Below, in pieces: positions 1 to 12,054 of a stretch of DNA of 64,000 nt (position 1 is its first letter; every line of letters begins with the position of its first letter). Origin of the DNA: Neoarius graeffei (lineage: Eukaryota > Chordata > Actinopteri > Siluriformes > Ariidae). The stretch lies in contig NC_083582.1 of the NCBI RefSeq assembly GCF_027579695.1, positions 5,924,878 through 5,988,877 on the forward strand, read 5' to 3'. The notes below the pieces were generated by a model that had not been told where the DNA came from, did no database searches, and was given only the letters and a program-made list of their open reading frames with translations. Made by a program: the position numbers and the translations under genes.

Positions 1-985
1 ATACGTCTATGATTTTATGATTCGAGGTGATGACTTCTAGCTGGACAGTGACTGGCGTGGACGAGGGAAGTTCAGGACAGATGCATTTCTCATCTTTTTC
101 TCCAAATCTCCAAAATGCATTCTTGCATGAGAGTTATGCTTTCTCTCTGTTTGCCTTGGTCGTGAAACATCCTTTTTCCAGTGGACTGAATGGCAATGTC
201 CGTGTCTTTGATCAAACCCAGTTGGACAGCGAGTGCTTATCAGTCCATCTAAAGAAAGCCATTCTGTGTCCACTGTTTGTTTTTTATCCGCAGAAAACCC
301 AGTTTCTAAGAGACGTAGCAAAACTTCACAAAAGGAAATGGTCTCGGTGATGGACGGCGCTCACGGTTGTACCTTTTTTTTTCTTCTTTCTTTGGGTGGC
401 CTTAGTTTTCGGTGAATTCGGGTCTGATCTCACCACGTGTAAATCTGACACTGACCATGGTTACATGAATTAAAATGATTAGAGAAGTGATCCACTCTCA
501 AGCCCAGCCATCCAGTGACATGATTGGTTAAACCTTCTCTACAGATGAAGCATAATGGCCTCAGTGTATGAATTCAAGCTCCGGTGACTCCCACAGCTGC
601 ATTAGTTTTATGCTTTTGTTCTACTTGTCGTATACAAGAAAGCAGCTTCACGGAATCCTCCAAAATATTCAGTGTCAAGCAAGCATACAGTTTTTCTTTA
701 AATATACTGTATATAAAACAAACAAACACTATTAATGATAAAGGGATTATCTGTGACCTCCCTTTCAGCAAAAATAAAGTTGTGTAATCAGTCCACATAT
801 CTGTAAGAATGATATATAATCTATCCTGGATCCAGACCCAAGCGTTCAGGCCGACTGAGAAGACGCCCAAAGCTTGCGGTTAAATCTGCAGCTTTGTCTG
901 TTAACACTTTCAGTAATTCATTACACTGTGAGAGTAAAATACATGATTATATCACAACGAGACATCAGGCGTGCTTTAGCAGAAG
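1..985. other. Unique non-coding sequence
   Basis: No splice-flanked open frame, repeat or RNA gene was recognised. Short open frames on both strands lack conserved motifs and look random. It may be intron or intergenic DNA. Confidence 0.5.
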
Positions 986-999
986 TCAGGGAAATGCAG

Positions 1000-2430
1000 C
1001 AGAAGAGAGAAAAGACAGAAACTGAGAAGAAAGAGGGGAGAGAGAGAGAGACAGACAGAAACGTCTGTCTAAACAGAAGAGTGAGATGAAGACAAAGCCA
1101 AGGAAAGAGAAAGAAGAGAGGAGCGAGACCAGTGGAGACAGAGTAGAACAGAGAAACAAAGACAAAACCGAGGAGGAGGACACAAAAACAGAATAGAGGA
1201 GAGATGGAGACAAAGCTGGAGAGAGAGAAAGATGGGAACAGAGTAGAAGAGAGGGAGAAAGCCGAGGAGAGAGACAGACAGAAACATAATAGAAGAGAGA
1301 GAGAGAGAGAGACAAAGACAAGGAAAGAGACAGATGGAAACAGAATAGGGGTGAAAGAGAGACAGAGACAGGCAGAAACAGAATAGGAAAGAGAGAGAGA
1401 CAGACGGAATCAGAATAGAAGAGAGACAGACAAACAGAATAGGAGAGAAAGTGACAGAAAAGAAGGAAGAGAGAAGGTGAGCGAGAGAAAGCCAAGGAGA
1501 GAGACAGACAGAAAGAATAGGGGAGAGACAGAAAGGGGAAAGAGAGAGAGACAGAATAGAAGAGAGAGAGAGACAAAGCCAAGGAGACTGATGGAAACCG
1601 AATAGAAGAGAGGGACAGAATAGAAGAAAGAGAAAAAAGAGAGAGACAAAGACCAGGAGAGAGACTGACGGAAACAGAATAGAAGAGAGAGACTGACAGA
1701 AACAATAGAAGAAAGAGAGAGAGACAGACAGACAGAAACATAATAGAAAAAAGAGAAGAGAGAGAGAGAGAGAGACACAAAGACCAGGAAAGAGACAGAC
1801 GGAAACAGAATGGGGGGGAGAGACAAGGAGAGAGACTGACGGAAACAGAATAGAAGAGAGAGAGACTGACAGAAACAGAATAGAAGAGAAAAAAAGAGAG
1901 AGACGGAAACAGAATGGGGGGAGAGACGAGGAGAGAGACTGAAGGAAACAATAGAAGAAAGAGAAAAGAGAGAGAGAGAGACACAAAGACCAGGAAAGAG
2001 ACAGATGGAAACAGAATGGGGGGGAGAGACAAGGAGAGAGACTGATGGAAACAGAATAGAAGAGAGAGAGACTGACAGAAACAATAGAAGAAAGAGAGAG
2101 ACAGACAGAAACAGAATAGAAGAAAGAGAAAAAAGAGAGAGACACAAAGACCAGGAAAGAGACAGACGGAAACAGAATGGGGAGAGAGACAGACGGAAAC
2201 AGAATGGGGGGGAGAGACGAGGAGAGAGACTGACGGAAACAGAATGGGGGGAGAGACGAGGAGAGAGACTGACGGAAACAATAGAAGAGAGAGAGAGACT
2301 GACAGGAACAGTAGAAGAAAGAGGGAGACAGACAGACACAAATGGAAACAGAATAGAAGAAAAAGAGAGAACGAGAGAGACAGACGGACGGATGGAAACA
2401 GAGTAGGAGAGAGAGAGAGAGAAAGCTGAA
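1000..2430. repeat. 1.4-kb polypurine (GA-rich) minisatellite-like array
   Basis: The plus strand is almost entirely A and G, built from irregular repeats of a GAGAGAGACTGACGGAAACA-like unit mixed with (GA)n, GGGGGGAGAGAC and AATAGAAGA blocks. The repeats are imperfect and higher-order blocks recur, for instance around 1790-1830, 2000-2040 and 2160-2270. Minus-strand frames up to 515 codons are Ser/Leu/Phe-only translations of this low-complexity tract, not genes. Such mirror-like purine runs can form triplex DNA; that is family knowledge, not shown here. Confidence 0.9.
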
Positions 2431-2480
2431 GAGTGGGAGCGATGGAACCAGAGTAGAAGAGAGACGAAAAAAAATCTGAA

Positions 2481-4050
2481 AGAAGAAAAAGCAGATGAAT
2501 TACAGCTTCCTGCATCCTTATTACAGAGAACACTTTGAAGACTTGGCATTCATATTGTCCCCTTTTCCCTGGCTATGAGTTTCTTCAGACTCCTCCTCGT
2601 CATCTTTCACAGCTTAGCATTGCAAACATCCAGCCATAACATCGCTCCTGTTGTACGGAGGTCTTGTTTTTGTTTACGCGAGCCTGTTTTCTGTTCTCGC
2701 TGATTGATTTCCTTTAATCGCACGGCTATCATTAGAAGATCACAAAGACCTACAGAAATCTCCCAAACTTGCTTATGTTTTTGTTCATGGAACCTTCAAC
2801 ATCACATTTGATTTCGTCACATCACTAGAACAAAAAATCCAAGCCCATGCAGAACACGTACTGATGGGAGGCGTGAGTAATGTGCTATCAGTCGCCCATC
2901 TAGGACTTTAATGTGTGTCTGTGGAAGCCATTCATTAGAAATGTTAATAATACATCAGGCTTATCGTCTGTGACCCAGACGATGGGCTCCATTAGTCCAC
3001 ATAAAAGATATTACAAGATTTATTAAAAATCCATATTGCTGTAAGCTCAGTTTGGGGGGGGGGAATTCCATGTGTGTGTTTGAACGGATCATCACTTGAA
3101 CAGCATGAGGTTCTCCATCAGCACGGGTCAGTTTCATAGATGAGGAAAACGTTTTTTTTAATGTTTGCACGGCTCATAATCAACGCTCGGCTTGAGGAAT
3201 GTGTGTCTCACAAACTGCGCATGGTCTGCTGCTAAATAATGACCTACTGGAGCATCTATGCAAGTCAACTAATTATTCCAATATGGAGCAGAAGGTAGAT
3301 TTCATCATCACAAAGGAAATACCTTCTTTGTTCTTTGGTTTTGTCCTGCGTGTTTCTTACTGACGGTAACTTGGATTTCTTACTGTGCTCGAACCGAGGT
3401 CATGAGACAGAATTGAAGCCTTGTCAGATGCTGGGCCAAAGCATCATCTCGCTATGATCGTGCTTCCCAACTAGATGACACCGAGCTTCACGAGTGCTCC
3501 TCAGCGAAGACTGAGCTTCAGATCTGAATGGAGAGAAAAGAAAATAGCATGATGGAACATCGCTTAGGCTACAGTGGAAACATTTACTCAGTGCAAGTTT
3601 TTGCCAGTCCACTTATAGATGAGGAAAGAGTGCAGGACCTGATGATGGGCTTTGTCATGCAGGACGGTGGAGGTTCCCAGTAAGATGTCATGACTAGCCT
3701 GAACACGGGGACGTTTATTGAATTATATTGAAGCCAGCGTTGGCAGGTCCTTACTGGAGAGCCGGTTGATTACCATAACTACGTGATATTCGCAGAGTAT
3801 GTAATTTTGCAATGCTTCTTTTGTCTTTTCTCCAGACAGCAAAGTACAGCTCGGTAAATTAGCCTCGGTAAATCTTTAATAGAAAAAAATAAAATGATTT
3901 GGTTGACAAGTCTTAACTTGTTTTTTTCTATCAAAGATGTGTGTTGTATAATCATTCTGCCACAGAAAAATAACATTTCAAAGAAATCACCGAAAGCCTG
4001 ATATTGCCATGAAATTGTCTGTCTGGAAACTTCTGACTGCAAAGTTTTTA
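2481..4050. other. Unique non-coding sequence
   Basis: AT-rich sequence without a recognisable gene. A poly-G run lies near 3054-3062. No TIR pair, tRNA-like head or splice-bounded open frame was seen. Confidence 0.45.
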
Positions 4051-4127
4051 TTTTTAGCTCATCCGGCTGTAGGCCAGGCCAGACCGGATGAGCTGCTGCG
4101 ATCACGCGTCGTCCGTCCATCATTGTC

Positions 4128-4770
4128 CGTCCACAATTTACAAAAATCGCTACTCCTACAGGATTGATCGGATTTCGATCAAACTCGCATACAATGTTCC
4201 CCAGGTGGGTGTGCATAAAAGTTGTCGAGACGGTGGCGCCACATGTCATATTTACTGTATGATTTTATGGGTGTTTGAAAATTTTGGGTGACTCGTCACA
4301 TTAAACGCTACTCTTCGTAAACTGTTGGGAAGTTTTCACTGAAACTCACCCAGAAGACTCTAAAGACATGTACCAGTTGTTCACCAGGTGGCGCCACCTG
4401 CCATGGATGAGGCTACACAGGGGTCACATGCAATTTCACGAAAATCGCTACTCCTCCTACAGGAGTGATCAGATTTTGATCAAACTCGTATGGAATGTTC
4501 CCCAGGCTGGTATGGATAAAATTTGTCAAGACGGTGGCGCCACCTGTCATATTTAACATTTTATTGGCGTCTGAAAATTTTGGGTGACTCATCACACCGA
4601 ACATCATAAACTGCTAGGATGTTTTCACCGAAACTCGACCAGAAGACTCTAAAGACATCAACAAAAAGTGTTCACCAGGTGGCGCCACCTGCCACGGATG
4701 AGGCTACACAGGGGTCATATGCAATTTCACGAAAATCGCTGCTACTCCTACAGGACCAATCGGATTTTAA
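4128..4770 (+). repeat. Tandem repeat, about 295-bp period, with a GGCGCC palindrome
   Basis: Three imperfect units begin at about 4134, 4431 and 4722, each opening with CAATTT(C)ACRAAAATCGCT and continuing through CCTACAGGA, a GATCAAACTCG block and TGTTCCCCAGG. Within and between units the near-palindrome GGTGGCGCCACC recurs with its core at about 4235, 4390, 4535 and 4681. Each unit therefore consists of two half-units of roughly 147 bp. The third unit is cut short. Diverged tandem copies imply an old local amplification; no coding potential. Confidence 0.8.
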
Positions 4771-5835
4771 ACTCGCACACAGCAACAGTGGCCGGTATGA
4801 GAGACTGCCTCATTGAGCCTATTTTTGTTGACTTTAAAGCTGTAGACACCACACTTTCTAACCGACATTTTAAATCGTCCAGCTTGCTCAGCATCACGAA
4901 AGATGGAAGCTGTCTGCTATTCCCAGTTCTATCATCAATCGTATGAAGCCTAACAGTATTTACATCTATAAGTTGCAGTCCATGACAGTGCTGCTCTCCA
5001 TCAAATTACTGCCAGATGTGGACTGATTGTCATAAACATAAAGAAAAGTGGATTTCCGTAATTCAATACTGGTGCCTCGAACAAAAAGTTGACTTGCTAT
5101 TTGAATGCCCGTGCATACCCCTAGCGGCTTGTTGGTTGTGATGTCATAATATCAGCATCCACCATTTGGTTAGCAACTCTTGGAATCGACCAAATTGAAG
5201 GAAGCCATCGGTTACAGGACCCTTTGTGGCTACTTCTTTCGAAGATAGATTAGTATGCAGAATATACAGCAAGGCTGCCTTCTCTTTGGCACAGTCTCTC
5301 TTGGATATTTGGTATGCTAGTTCATGGGCTTTGTGCAGATTTTGTGGGAAGCCAAGCAGAATGGTAGAGTCATTAACCAAAGAGGAAGGGGGTGAAGGGC
5401 AAAAATGATGGAGGCAAAAGAAGATTTGCAACCTAGTGGACAAGTACATGGAGAAGGATTTTGTAGTCGGTTGTGCGTTTTGGCATTAAATTATAAAGGC
5501 AAACTAGAAAGTCCAAAAAGTTAAAGTGTCTTTTAACATGTCTGAGCTGCTGCTTTCATCAGAGTTCAGGCAGCATGTAAGCCTGCGCTACTTATATCCA
5601 CTCTGTAAATAGTACAATTCTGAAAAGGGATTTGACTGATTTGTTTGTTTAACTGGTCAAGTAGTAAACGTTCCTCTGTACACACGGAGCAGAGGCCATA
5701 TGGGCATGACATCCAGTGTTCGTTTGGATGGAATTAAGAACTTATTACACACACATCTGTCTACCGTCTTTTTTTTCCTCCTTAAACTTCCATTATTATA
5801 GCTGCGGTTATATTTACGAAGCAGAATAAAGTATT
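4771..5835. other. Unique non-coding sequence
   Basis: No recognised repeat ends or exons. The antisense 101-codon frame around 5144-5449 shows no known motif and no splice support, so it is left unannotated. Confidence 0.4.
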
Positions 5836-5837
5836 AT

Positions 5838-6045
5838 ACTGGCACAGTGGGTAGCATTTTTACCTCGTAGCGCCAGCCTTCCTGGTTCAGTTTTGAGCTG
5901 GGGTTTGTGTCTGTGTGGAGTTACGCATGTTCTCCCAGTGTTCCCTTGGGTTCCCTCCAGCTTTTCCAGGTCTGAAAACATGCAGGTAGGTGGATTGACG
6001 ACACTAAATAACCCCTAGGTGTGAGTGTGTGCGCGCGCATGGTGT
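5838..6045 (+). mobile_element. Degraded tRNA-derived SINE
   Basis: The start resembles the teleost SINE head (GGCACAGTGGGTAGCA, then a tRNA B-box-like GGTTCAG). It is followed by the usual body words: GTGTGGAGTTACGCATGTTCTC, TTCCCT-GGGTT-CCTCC and AACATGCAGGTAGGTGGATTG. It is strongly diverged from the intact copy at 46418-46790 and no clear target-site duplication remains. Confidence 0.7.
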
Positions 6046-6240
6046 GCTGTGTTGGACTGACATCATACCCGGTGAGAATTTTCACACCTTGTGCCCAGTG
6101 TTGCCACGATTGGCTGTGTGAACCTGACCAGGTTAAAGCGCTTATTGAAGATGAACCGGTTTTAGGCCCTTTAATGTTGGGGTATTACAGTATATCCACA
6201 CACTTCTACGTCCAACATAATGCAAGCTTCTATAAAAACT

Positions 6241-6526
6241 ACATACATGTCAGAGGCAAGGTGGCCAAGTGGTTAGAGCGCTTGACCACTAAGCGAACGG
6301 TCCCCGGTTCGAGCCTCGCCTCTGACGGTGATCTGGGGCTCGCCTCCTGTCCACCCAGCAGTGAATGGGGACCTGGTGGAAACACTGGGGAAGTTAAGGC
6401 GGCGAGGAAAGGAACTGGCCACCCTACCTCACCATGCCGACGGCCCAGGACAAGTGTGCTCTCTAACAGGCACTCCCCAGCGTACGAAATCGTATACGGG
6501 ACTCTTTAACTTGACATACATGTCAG
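6241..6526 (+). mobile_element. tRNA-derived SINE with 13-bp target-site duplication
   Basis: The body (6254-6513) opens with a tRNA-like promoter: A box TGGCCAAGTGG near 6273 and B box GGTTCGAGCCT near 6305, with a 5-bp stem/7-nt anticodon-like arm between them. It is flanked by perfect direct repeats ACATACATGTCAG at 6241-6253 and 6514-6526, the mark of LINE-driven retroposition. The 260-bp body is a different family from the GGGCGGCACGG SINEs elsewhere in the window. It is non-coding; the open frames across it are incidental. Confidence 0.88.
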
Positions 6527-6552
6527 TTCAGCCAGATTCAGCAGCACCTCTA

Positions 6553-7050
6553 CGGTATATCGCCAAAAGTATGTTGACACCTGACCATCACGCTCATGTG
6601 TTTTTTGAACCGTGGCCCTTTTTTTGCCGTCATAATACCCTCCACTCTTCTGGGAAGGCTTTCTACTAGTGTGGCTGTGGGGATTTCTGTCCGTTCAAAC
6701 ACAAGAGCACTAGTAAGATTAGGCATCGATGTCAGGCGAGGAGGCCTGGGGCAAATTCATCATCCCAGAGTTGTGCAGTGGGGTTGAGTTCAGTCAGGGC
6801 TCTGTGCAGGACACTTGAGATCACATCAACCTGTGCAATCCGTGTCTTTCTCGACTTTGCTTTATGCACAGGAGCATTGCCATGCTGGAACAGGTTTGGG
6901 CCTCTTGGTTCCAGTGAACGGAAATCTTAATATTACAGCATACAAAGTTGTCATATACAGTTGTATGCTTCCAGCGTTGTGGAAGCAGTGTAGGAAAGCT
7001 CCGTTATGGGTGTGATGGTCATGTGTCCATATACTTTTTGCCATATAGTG
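6553..7050. mobile_element. Tc1/mariner-type MITE
   Basis: Imperfect terminal inverted repeats: the left end reads CGGTATATCGCCAAAAGTAT and the right end, reversed, CACTATATGGCAAAAAGTAT. Both continue into a GACCATCAC block and both are flanked by TA (6551-6552 and 7051-7052). This fits the common fish Tc1-like family with a CACTATATGG-type end. The 498-bp interior has no transposase. It abuts the dispersed repeat that starts near 7056. Confidence 0.82.
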
Positions 7051-7055
7051 TAGTT

Positions 7056-7700
7056 GGACTCGCTTCACGCAGTCAAGCAGACAGAGGAAGTCCGTGTGCA
7101 CACGCGCACGCTTACAGTACCTTAGTTGTCGTCTTCTTCTTTTGGGTTTTACGGCAGCTGGCATCCACAGTGTTGCATTACTGCCATCTACAGGTTTCCC
7201 TTTGAGCGTGCACTGACAGTTCCATCATTCTGTCGCTAAACGAACAGCTGATCACACCGAGGTGCTCGCTGAGCGCCCATATTTATTAGTTTGGTCTTGC
7301 GTTTCCTTTCCTTCGTATAGAACATAACGTCTTTTCTTCTCGCTTTCTTTCCGTTACTGTAGTCACACTCTCACGTTTCATTCGCACACTCACGCCCTCC
7401 ATTTTTCTCTCCTGTTTCAAATTTGTATCCCACAATGAATACGCGAACGGGGAAAGCCCACCACGGGATGTGATGCATGGCATAGTATCTTGTATTGGGT
7501 CATGGTGAAGCAGGAAAAAATAGCGGAGAATTTCGGGCCACGTGGAGATAAATTCATTAACTGCTCTATTAAAAAATCTAATAAAATTGTACGTCTGTGA
7601 TTCGAATTCAGTAGCTTTCGGTCACTAAACAAAAATAATTAGGTGTTGGGAAAATTCTTTTTATGACCTACATTTGAAAAATCTGAAAGGCAGTACAGCT
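7056..7700 (+). repeat. Dispersed repeat, copy 1 (inverted copy at 33178-33790)
   Basis: About 640 bp matches the reverse complement of 33178-33790 at high identity. Shared blocks include TTACGGCAGCTGGCATCCAC, GCTGATCACACCGAGGTGCT, CTCTCCTGTTTCAAATTTGT and the end near CAGTACAGCTTTAA. No terminal inverted repeats or protein domain were seen. It may be a non-autonomous element or a solo terminal region; the family is not recognised. Confidence 0.75.
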
Positions 7701-8610
7701 TTAAGAAGGTTGGCGTAACCCTACATGCTGGTTTATCGTTTGATTCCAATATAAGCAACAACTCCTAGATCTGTATACCTGATGGTGAGAAACTAGCCAA
7801 TAAGCGTATAACCTTTACAGTGAGCTCTGTAGGAGTTTTAAAATCCAGATTTAAAAAAAACCAAACAAACATGTTTAACTTGGTTTATTGATCATTACTG
7901 AGTCTTTGATCTTTGCTTTTCATGATTGTAGTAATTTTAATGGAAGTAACTCGTGAGTGATTGTAAATATTATTACACTGCAACCCCGCTATAACGAACT
8001 CTCTTACTACCAACTTTTGCATATAGTGAAATGTTTGTCCCCCCTGTCACTGAGCCGTGTGCTCCTCTTCCCCAGAGACAAACAGTACGTCAAGTCTGCA
8101 GTCAAGTTAACAATATGTGTTAACACCATAAAACAAAGGTTTAACGAGCTTCACTTAGGTCTCGATCACTAACAATTATCAACAACGGCGATCATTGACT
8201 TTGAAAAATCCCTTCAAAGGACTTTTTTTTTTTTTTAATGAGCTAAATGCAGTTTTCATTGAGTCTTTACTCTGTAAGAATTTTGTTGTGATGGTTACTT
8301 ATAAGTGTAAGATACTCTCCGTCTGTCAGAAAATGCAGGTGATTGATAGATATAATCGCTGGAAGAGTTTTATTTAAGAACACACTCGCCAACAGATCCA
8401 AATCAGTCGTCAAAAATCAGAGTCGAGAAACAGGCAATGATCAAGCAAGGTTCCAAATTTGATATCAAAGGTGGAGGATATCAGGATATCAAAGGTGGAG
8501 AGAGGGCAAAATGCAAAACGGAGTCAGAAACCAGAGTATCAACACAGGGCTGCAAAAAGGCTTGGTAATGTGAGACACTCGGCACAACATGTATACTTCG
8601 CAAAGTCTGT
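7701..8610. other. Unique non-coding sequence
   Basis: AT-rich DNA with homopolymer runs (T run at 8223-8236) and a small local duplication of GATATCAAAGGTGGAG at 8461-8500. No gene was recognised. Confidence 0.45.
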
Positions 8611-9301
8611 GGCTACGTTTACATTACGTCGAATCAGCGGATCATCAGATTAACATTCTTAAAACGATTCGCGTTTACACTAAAACCGTTAGCCATGCAC
8701 ACAGCAACACCAATACACGGATACGCTCGGCTCCGCAGGCATCCTGCGCTCCAAATCACTCTGCCCTGAACAGCGAGTGCCCTCTGGAGGGTGCGCACTC
8801 CGGCCCTGCGCAGCTCACAGAGCGCGCGAGTGAAGCGCACAAGCAGTGATTCGGGACTGAGCCGCTGTGTGTGTGATCCCAGCGCATATCACTTACTACT
8901 TGCAAGTGGAAGGATGGCAAGCCTAAAGACAATCATAACTACACAATGGGCAGTATTTGCATCAGTATTTGCAGTATTTTCATACTTTTATACTCTTTAG
9001 TGAAAGGTGATACAAGGCGGAAGTCCGCGCCGTTTTTCAGCAGTCGCGTCACATGACCAACGCCAGCGAATCAGGAAGGTGGATGTCACAGTGACGTTGT
9101 CCAATGAGGACGCCAGCTAGAGCTCAGCACAGCGTATCCGCGTATCTCAATGTTTACACAGCACCGGAACGGATACGATCTAGATTGAATACGTGGACGC
9201 TGGCGGATTCCCGTTTCCTGGCTTTTCCAGGTGGTTTAATGTAAACGGACAGTGCATCCGCGAAGAAAACGAGACAGATACGGTCTAATGTAAACGTAGC
9301 C
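8611..9301. mobile_element. DNA MITE family A, copy 1 (691 bp)
   Basis: Perfect 16-bp terminal inverted repeats GGCTACGTTTACATTA, extending imperfectly into a GTATC/GATAC block. A near-identical 669-bp copy sits at 60842-61510. The target-site duplication is unclear here (a possible 5-bp CTGTG), so the superfamily is unassigned; hAT-like is possible. An open frame at 8791-9000 is conserved in the other copy. Palindromic words near both ends match a cut-and-paste element mobilised in trans. Confidence 0.82.
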
Positions 9302-9870
9302 TGTGTGTTTAGACAGTCCTTATGAGCGTGACGCTGTGATTGCGCTCTAATCTGGAACAAGTGCATGGTAATTAGTCCTAATGGCACTGCATGCGTGTTT
9401 GTAAGTAGCAGTTCAAGGTATGCCGATGTGACACCGTTGAAGACAAACTTCATATCCTGGACTGTCTAAAGTATGGTGAGAAAGCAACGAATTTGTCTAA
9501 GGTACTGATGGTATCAAGAAAAATCCAATTTCAACTTTTAAAGCAAATGAAAAAGAGCTCCGAGACTTTGTCCATAGCTGCAATCAACATGACGGGCTGA
9601 AAACAAAGAAGCAGCTGCAAGTAAACGACAGCGAGTGTGATTTATTTCCTTTACTTCATAAATATGTAAGTGAATTAAGCGTAAATGTAACACAGTTGGT
9701 CTTGTTTTATGTCGGAGTGAGTGAGTGAGTGAGTGGTATGACAAGTGGCTCCGTTTCAGCATTATGAACTTTTCAGTATAGTGAACCATGTGGACGTCCC
9801 CAAGGGGTTTGTTATAGCGGAGTTGCTGCACTGTAGTGTATAGTCCAAAAAAAAGTCACAAAAAAGGGGT
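9302..9870. other. Non-coding sequence with a GAGT microsatellite
   Basis: A short (GTGA)n tract lies near 9714-9735. On the minus strand an AATAAA signal (plus TTTATT near 9885) lies just right of this stretch, so it may sit just beyond the 3' end of the minus-strand gene. Confidence 0.35.
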
Positions 9871-11202
9871 CACATCTTCAAATGTTTATTCATTGTTCAG
9901 TGAAAGTAAACATAGTTCCTGGGGAAGGAGGGGAGCAATAGAAAACCAGAGAATAAATGAGATATTATGCATTTGGTCATTGGATAAACATCCAGTCTCT
10001 GAAGAAACAAAAGGAAAAAATATATATATATTTATATATAACTTAACGATTTAAGAAAAATTAGGCCATCGTCGCCAGTTACTGTTTTTTTTTTTACAGT
10101 CCATAATAATTTAAAGATGTTATTATTAAGTATGAACGCAACAGTTGCCTTTTGTCCGTCATCACCTTTCGAAAGCAAATATTGTCCAGGGGAATAATTA
10201 AACCGGACCCGAAACAAATTACAGTACAAAAACTGGCAAATAAAAGGTTTGGGTTTAAAACTGATCCATTCTGGATGATGGATGTCTTTGCTTGCAACAT
10301 CTTCCTTTCACCTTGGTCCATAAAGTTCATTATAGATTCAAAGCATCACAGAATTCCCTCCTGAATAAAGAGGGAGGATGTAGGCTTTCAAATAGTCTTC
10401 TGACTCAGAGGTGAGACACTCTTACCAGCAGCATCAGTGAATGGACTGGAATGTTAAATTTTACCAAAAAAAGAAGAAAAAAAAAAAAGGCATGCACGTT
10501 TGACTGTATCGTGTGTTTTCGAACACCAGCGTCTGTAGAGTTCCAGGCTGTGAAGTGACCGTGTGAAAAGCCTTGATCACCGGACGTGAGACGAAGTGCA
10601 TGCGGCTTTTACAACTCGATCTCTTTGGCCGCCTCCCCATGACACTGGTCAGGTCTGTCAAACATAAGGCCAGAAGACATGAAGGAAAAAAAAAAAATAC
10701 ATGCAACAGTACCATAGGATATACATGTACACCTTTCTGATATACACACAACCTTCATCTTCTACTGCTGTCTTTCATAAAGTGGCCCTGCATCCGTACT
10801 GTCTGCATACTTTACGTAAACACGTATGGAGATTATTCCCGTTCAAGGCAGTACTGTATGATCTTAGTAAACAGCGTCTTTGCTATAACAGATAAATCAC
10901 AAAACATTTATACTTTCATTCAGTCACAAACTGAAATAACACTGAAGTGGTGTTTCTTTTCAGAAAACATACATGTCTGTTTCTTACATCTTGTAAACAT
11001 CAATTTGAGCCTTAATTCTCACCAGCTGCAGGTTTGTGTATAATGTGGGCCAAGATTTCTGCTTCTAAGCAGGAACATCTGAGAAGACAACACATTATTA
11101 CAGTATAATACTAATAACAAGGTGAACGTCCCTTTTAGTCATGACTCTCACTGTTTGATAAAAGAAACCTCGCCAAACATTGAAACTCTGGAAATTTTAG
11201 TT
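9871..11202 (-). other. Possible distal 3' UTR of the minus-strand gene
   Basis: AT-rich sequence downstream of the stop codon at 13821-13823. A candidate poly(A) signal AATAAA (minus strand, about 9885-9890) could end the transcript and would give a 3' UTR near 3.9 kb. Long 3' UTRs are common for vertebrate neuronal and regulatory genes. No transcript evidence is available, and earlier signals near 12537 and 13140 could be used instead. Confidence 0.25.
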
Positions 11203-11760
11203 TCAGAGAGAGACGTTGGTTTTCTGCATTGTGGCAAATTTTATGTCTGGAAATGGACTTGGGATTGGTCCATCTTTACGTAGAACTTGACTCGAGGGTT
11301 GCCATGTCTTTACTTGGAACCTGTTTTTGGACTTGTGCGTCTTCTGGACTTTACATGAAATTTGTCCTTCAGACTTGTCCAACTTGACTTGAGGCTTGTT
11401 AATCTGTACTTGGGATATGACACGAGACTTCTCTGTCTTTACTTGTCTCTTCACTGGTAAGTGACTGTGTGCTTCTGTTTTTAATTAGGACGACTTGAGA
11501 CTTTCTGGACTTGGGAATTGTCCATCTTTACTTAGGATGTTATTTAGTGCTTGCCTGTTTTTAATTAGGATGGGACTTGAGAATTGTACTTCAGCCTTGG
11601 CAGTCTTCACTTGGGACCTTAGACTTTTTTTTTTTTGACTTGAGGCATGTCAGTCTTTATTCAGGATTAGACTATACTGGGGAAGTGACTTTGTGTTTAT
11701 CTGTCTTTACTCTGGGCTTGTGAATTGTCTGTCTTTACTCAGGACTTGGGACTCACTTGT
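11203..11760. repeat. Degenerate minisatellite of GACTTGAGACTTGTCTGTCTTTAC-like units
   Basis: Irregular repetition of the words ACTTGGGA, ACTTGAG, TTGTC and TGTCTTTACT across about 550 bp, with unit lengths near 25-40 bp. The antisense 83-codon frame with Lys/Ser/Gln repetition is a product of this array. Confidence 0.75.
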
Positions 11761-11780
11761 TACTTGGAAAATCATGTGTT

Positions 11781-12015
11781 GGGGCGGCACTGTTGCCTTA
11801 CGGCAAGAAGGTTCTGGGTTCGAGCCCAGTGGCTGACGGGCCTTTCCGTGTGGAGTTTGCATGTTCTCGCCGTGGGTTTCCTCCACTAGGTTAACACAGG
11901 GTGGCCTCAGGCTGAAGTGCCGTTGAGCCAAGTTACTTAACCCCAACTGCTCCCGATGGGTTAAATGCAGAGGATGAATTTCACTGTGCTTGAGACAAAT
12001 AAAGGCTTCTTCATC
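11781..12015 (+). mobile_element. tRNA-derived SINE
   Basis: The head GGGGCGGCACTGTTGCC followed by GGTTCTGGGTTCGAGCCC (B box) matches the SINE family at 46418. The tail differs: after GTGGAGTTTGCATGTTCTC it enters TTGAGCCAAGTTACTTAACC, CCCAACTGCTCCC and a GATGAATTTCACTGTGCTTG block, ending near AAATAAAGGCTTC. It lies antisense inside the presumed 3' UTR of the minus-strand gene. Confidence 0.8.
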
Positions 12016-12054
12016 TGGTTCCACATCAACTACTGAATTTAACATTAAACACAA

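Noticed and set aside
986..2549. Overlapping 358-515-codon minus-strand ORFs, Ser/Leu/Phe rich
   Set aside because: They are translations of the polypurine array; several frames are open at once and the composition is purely low-complexity.
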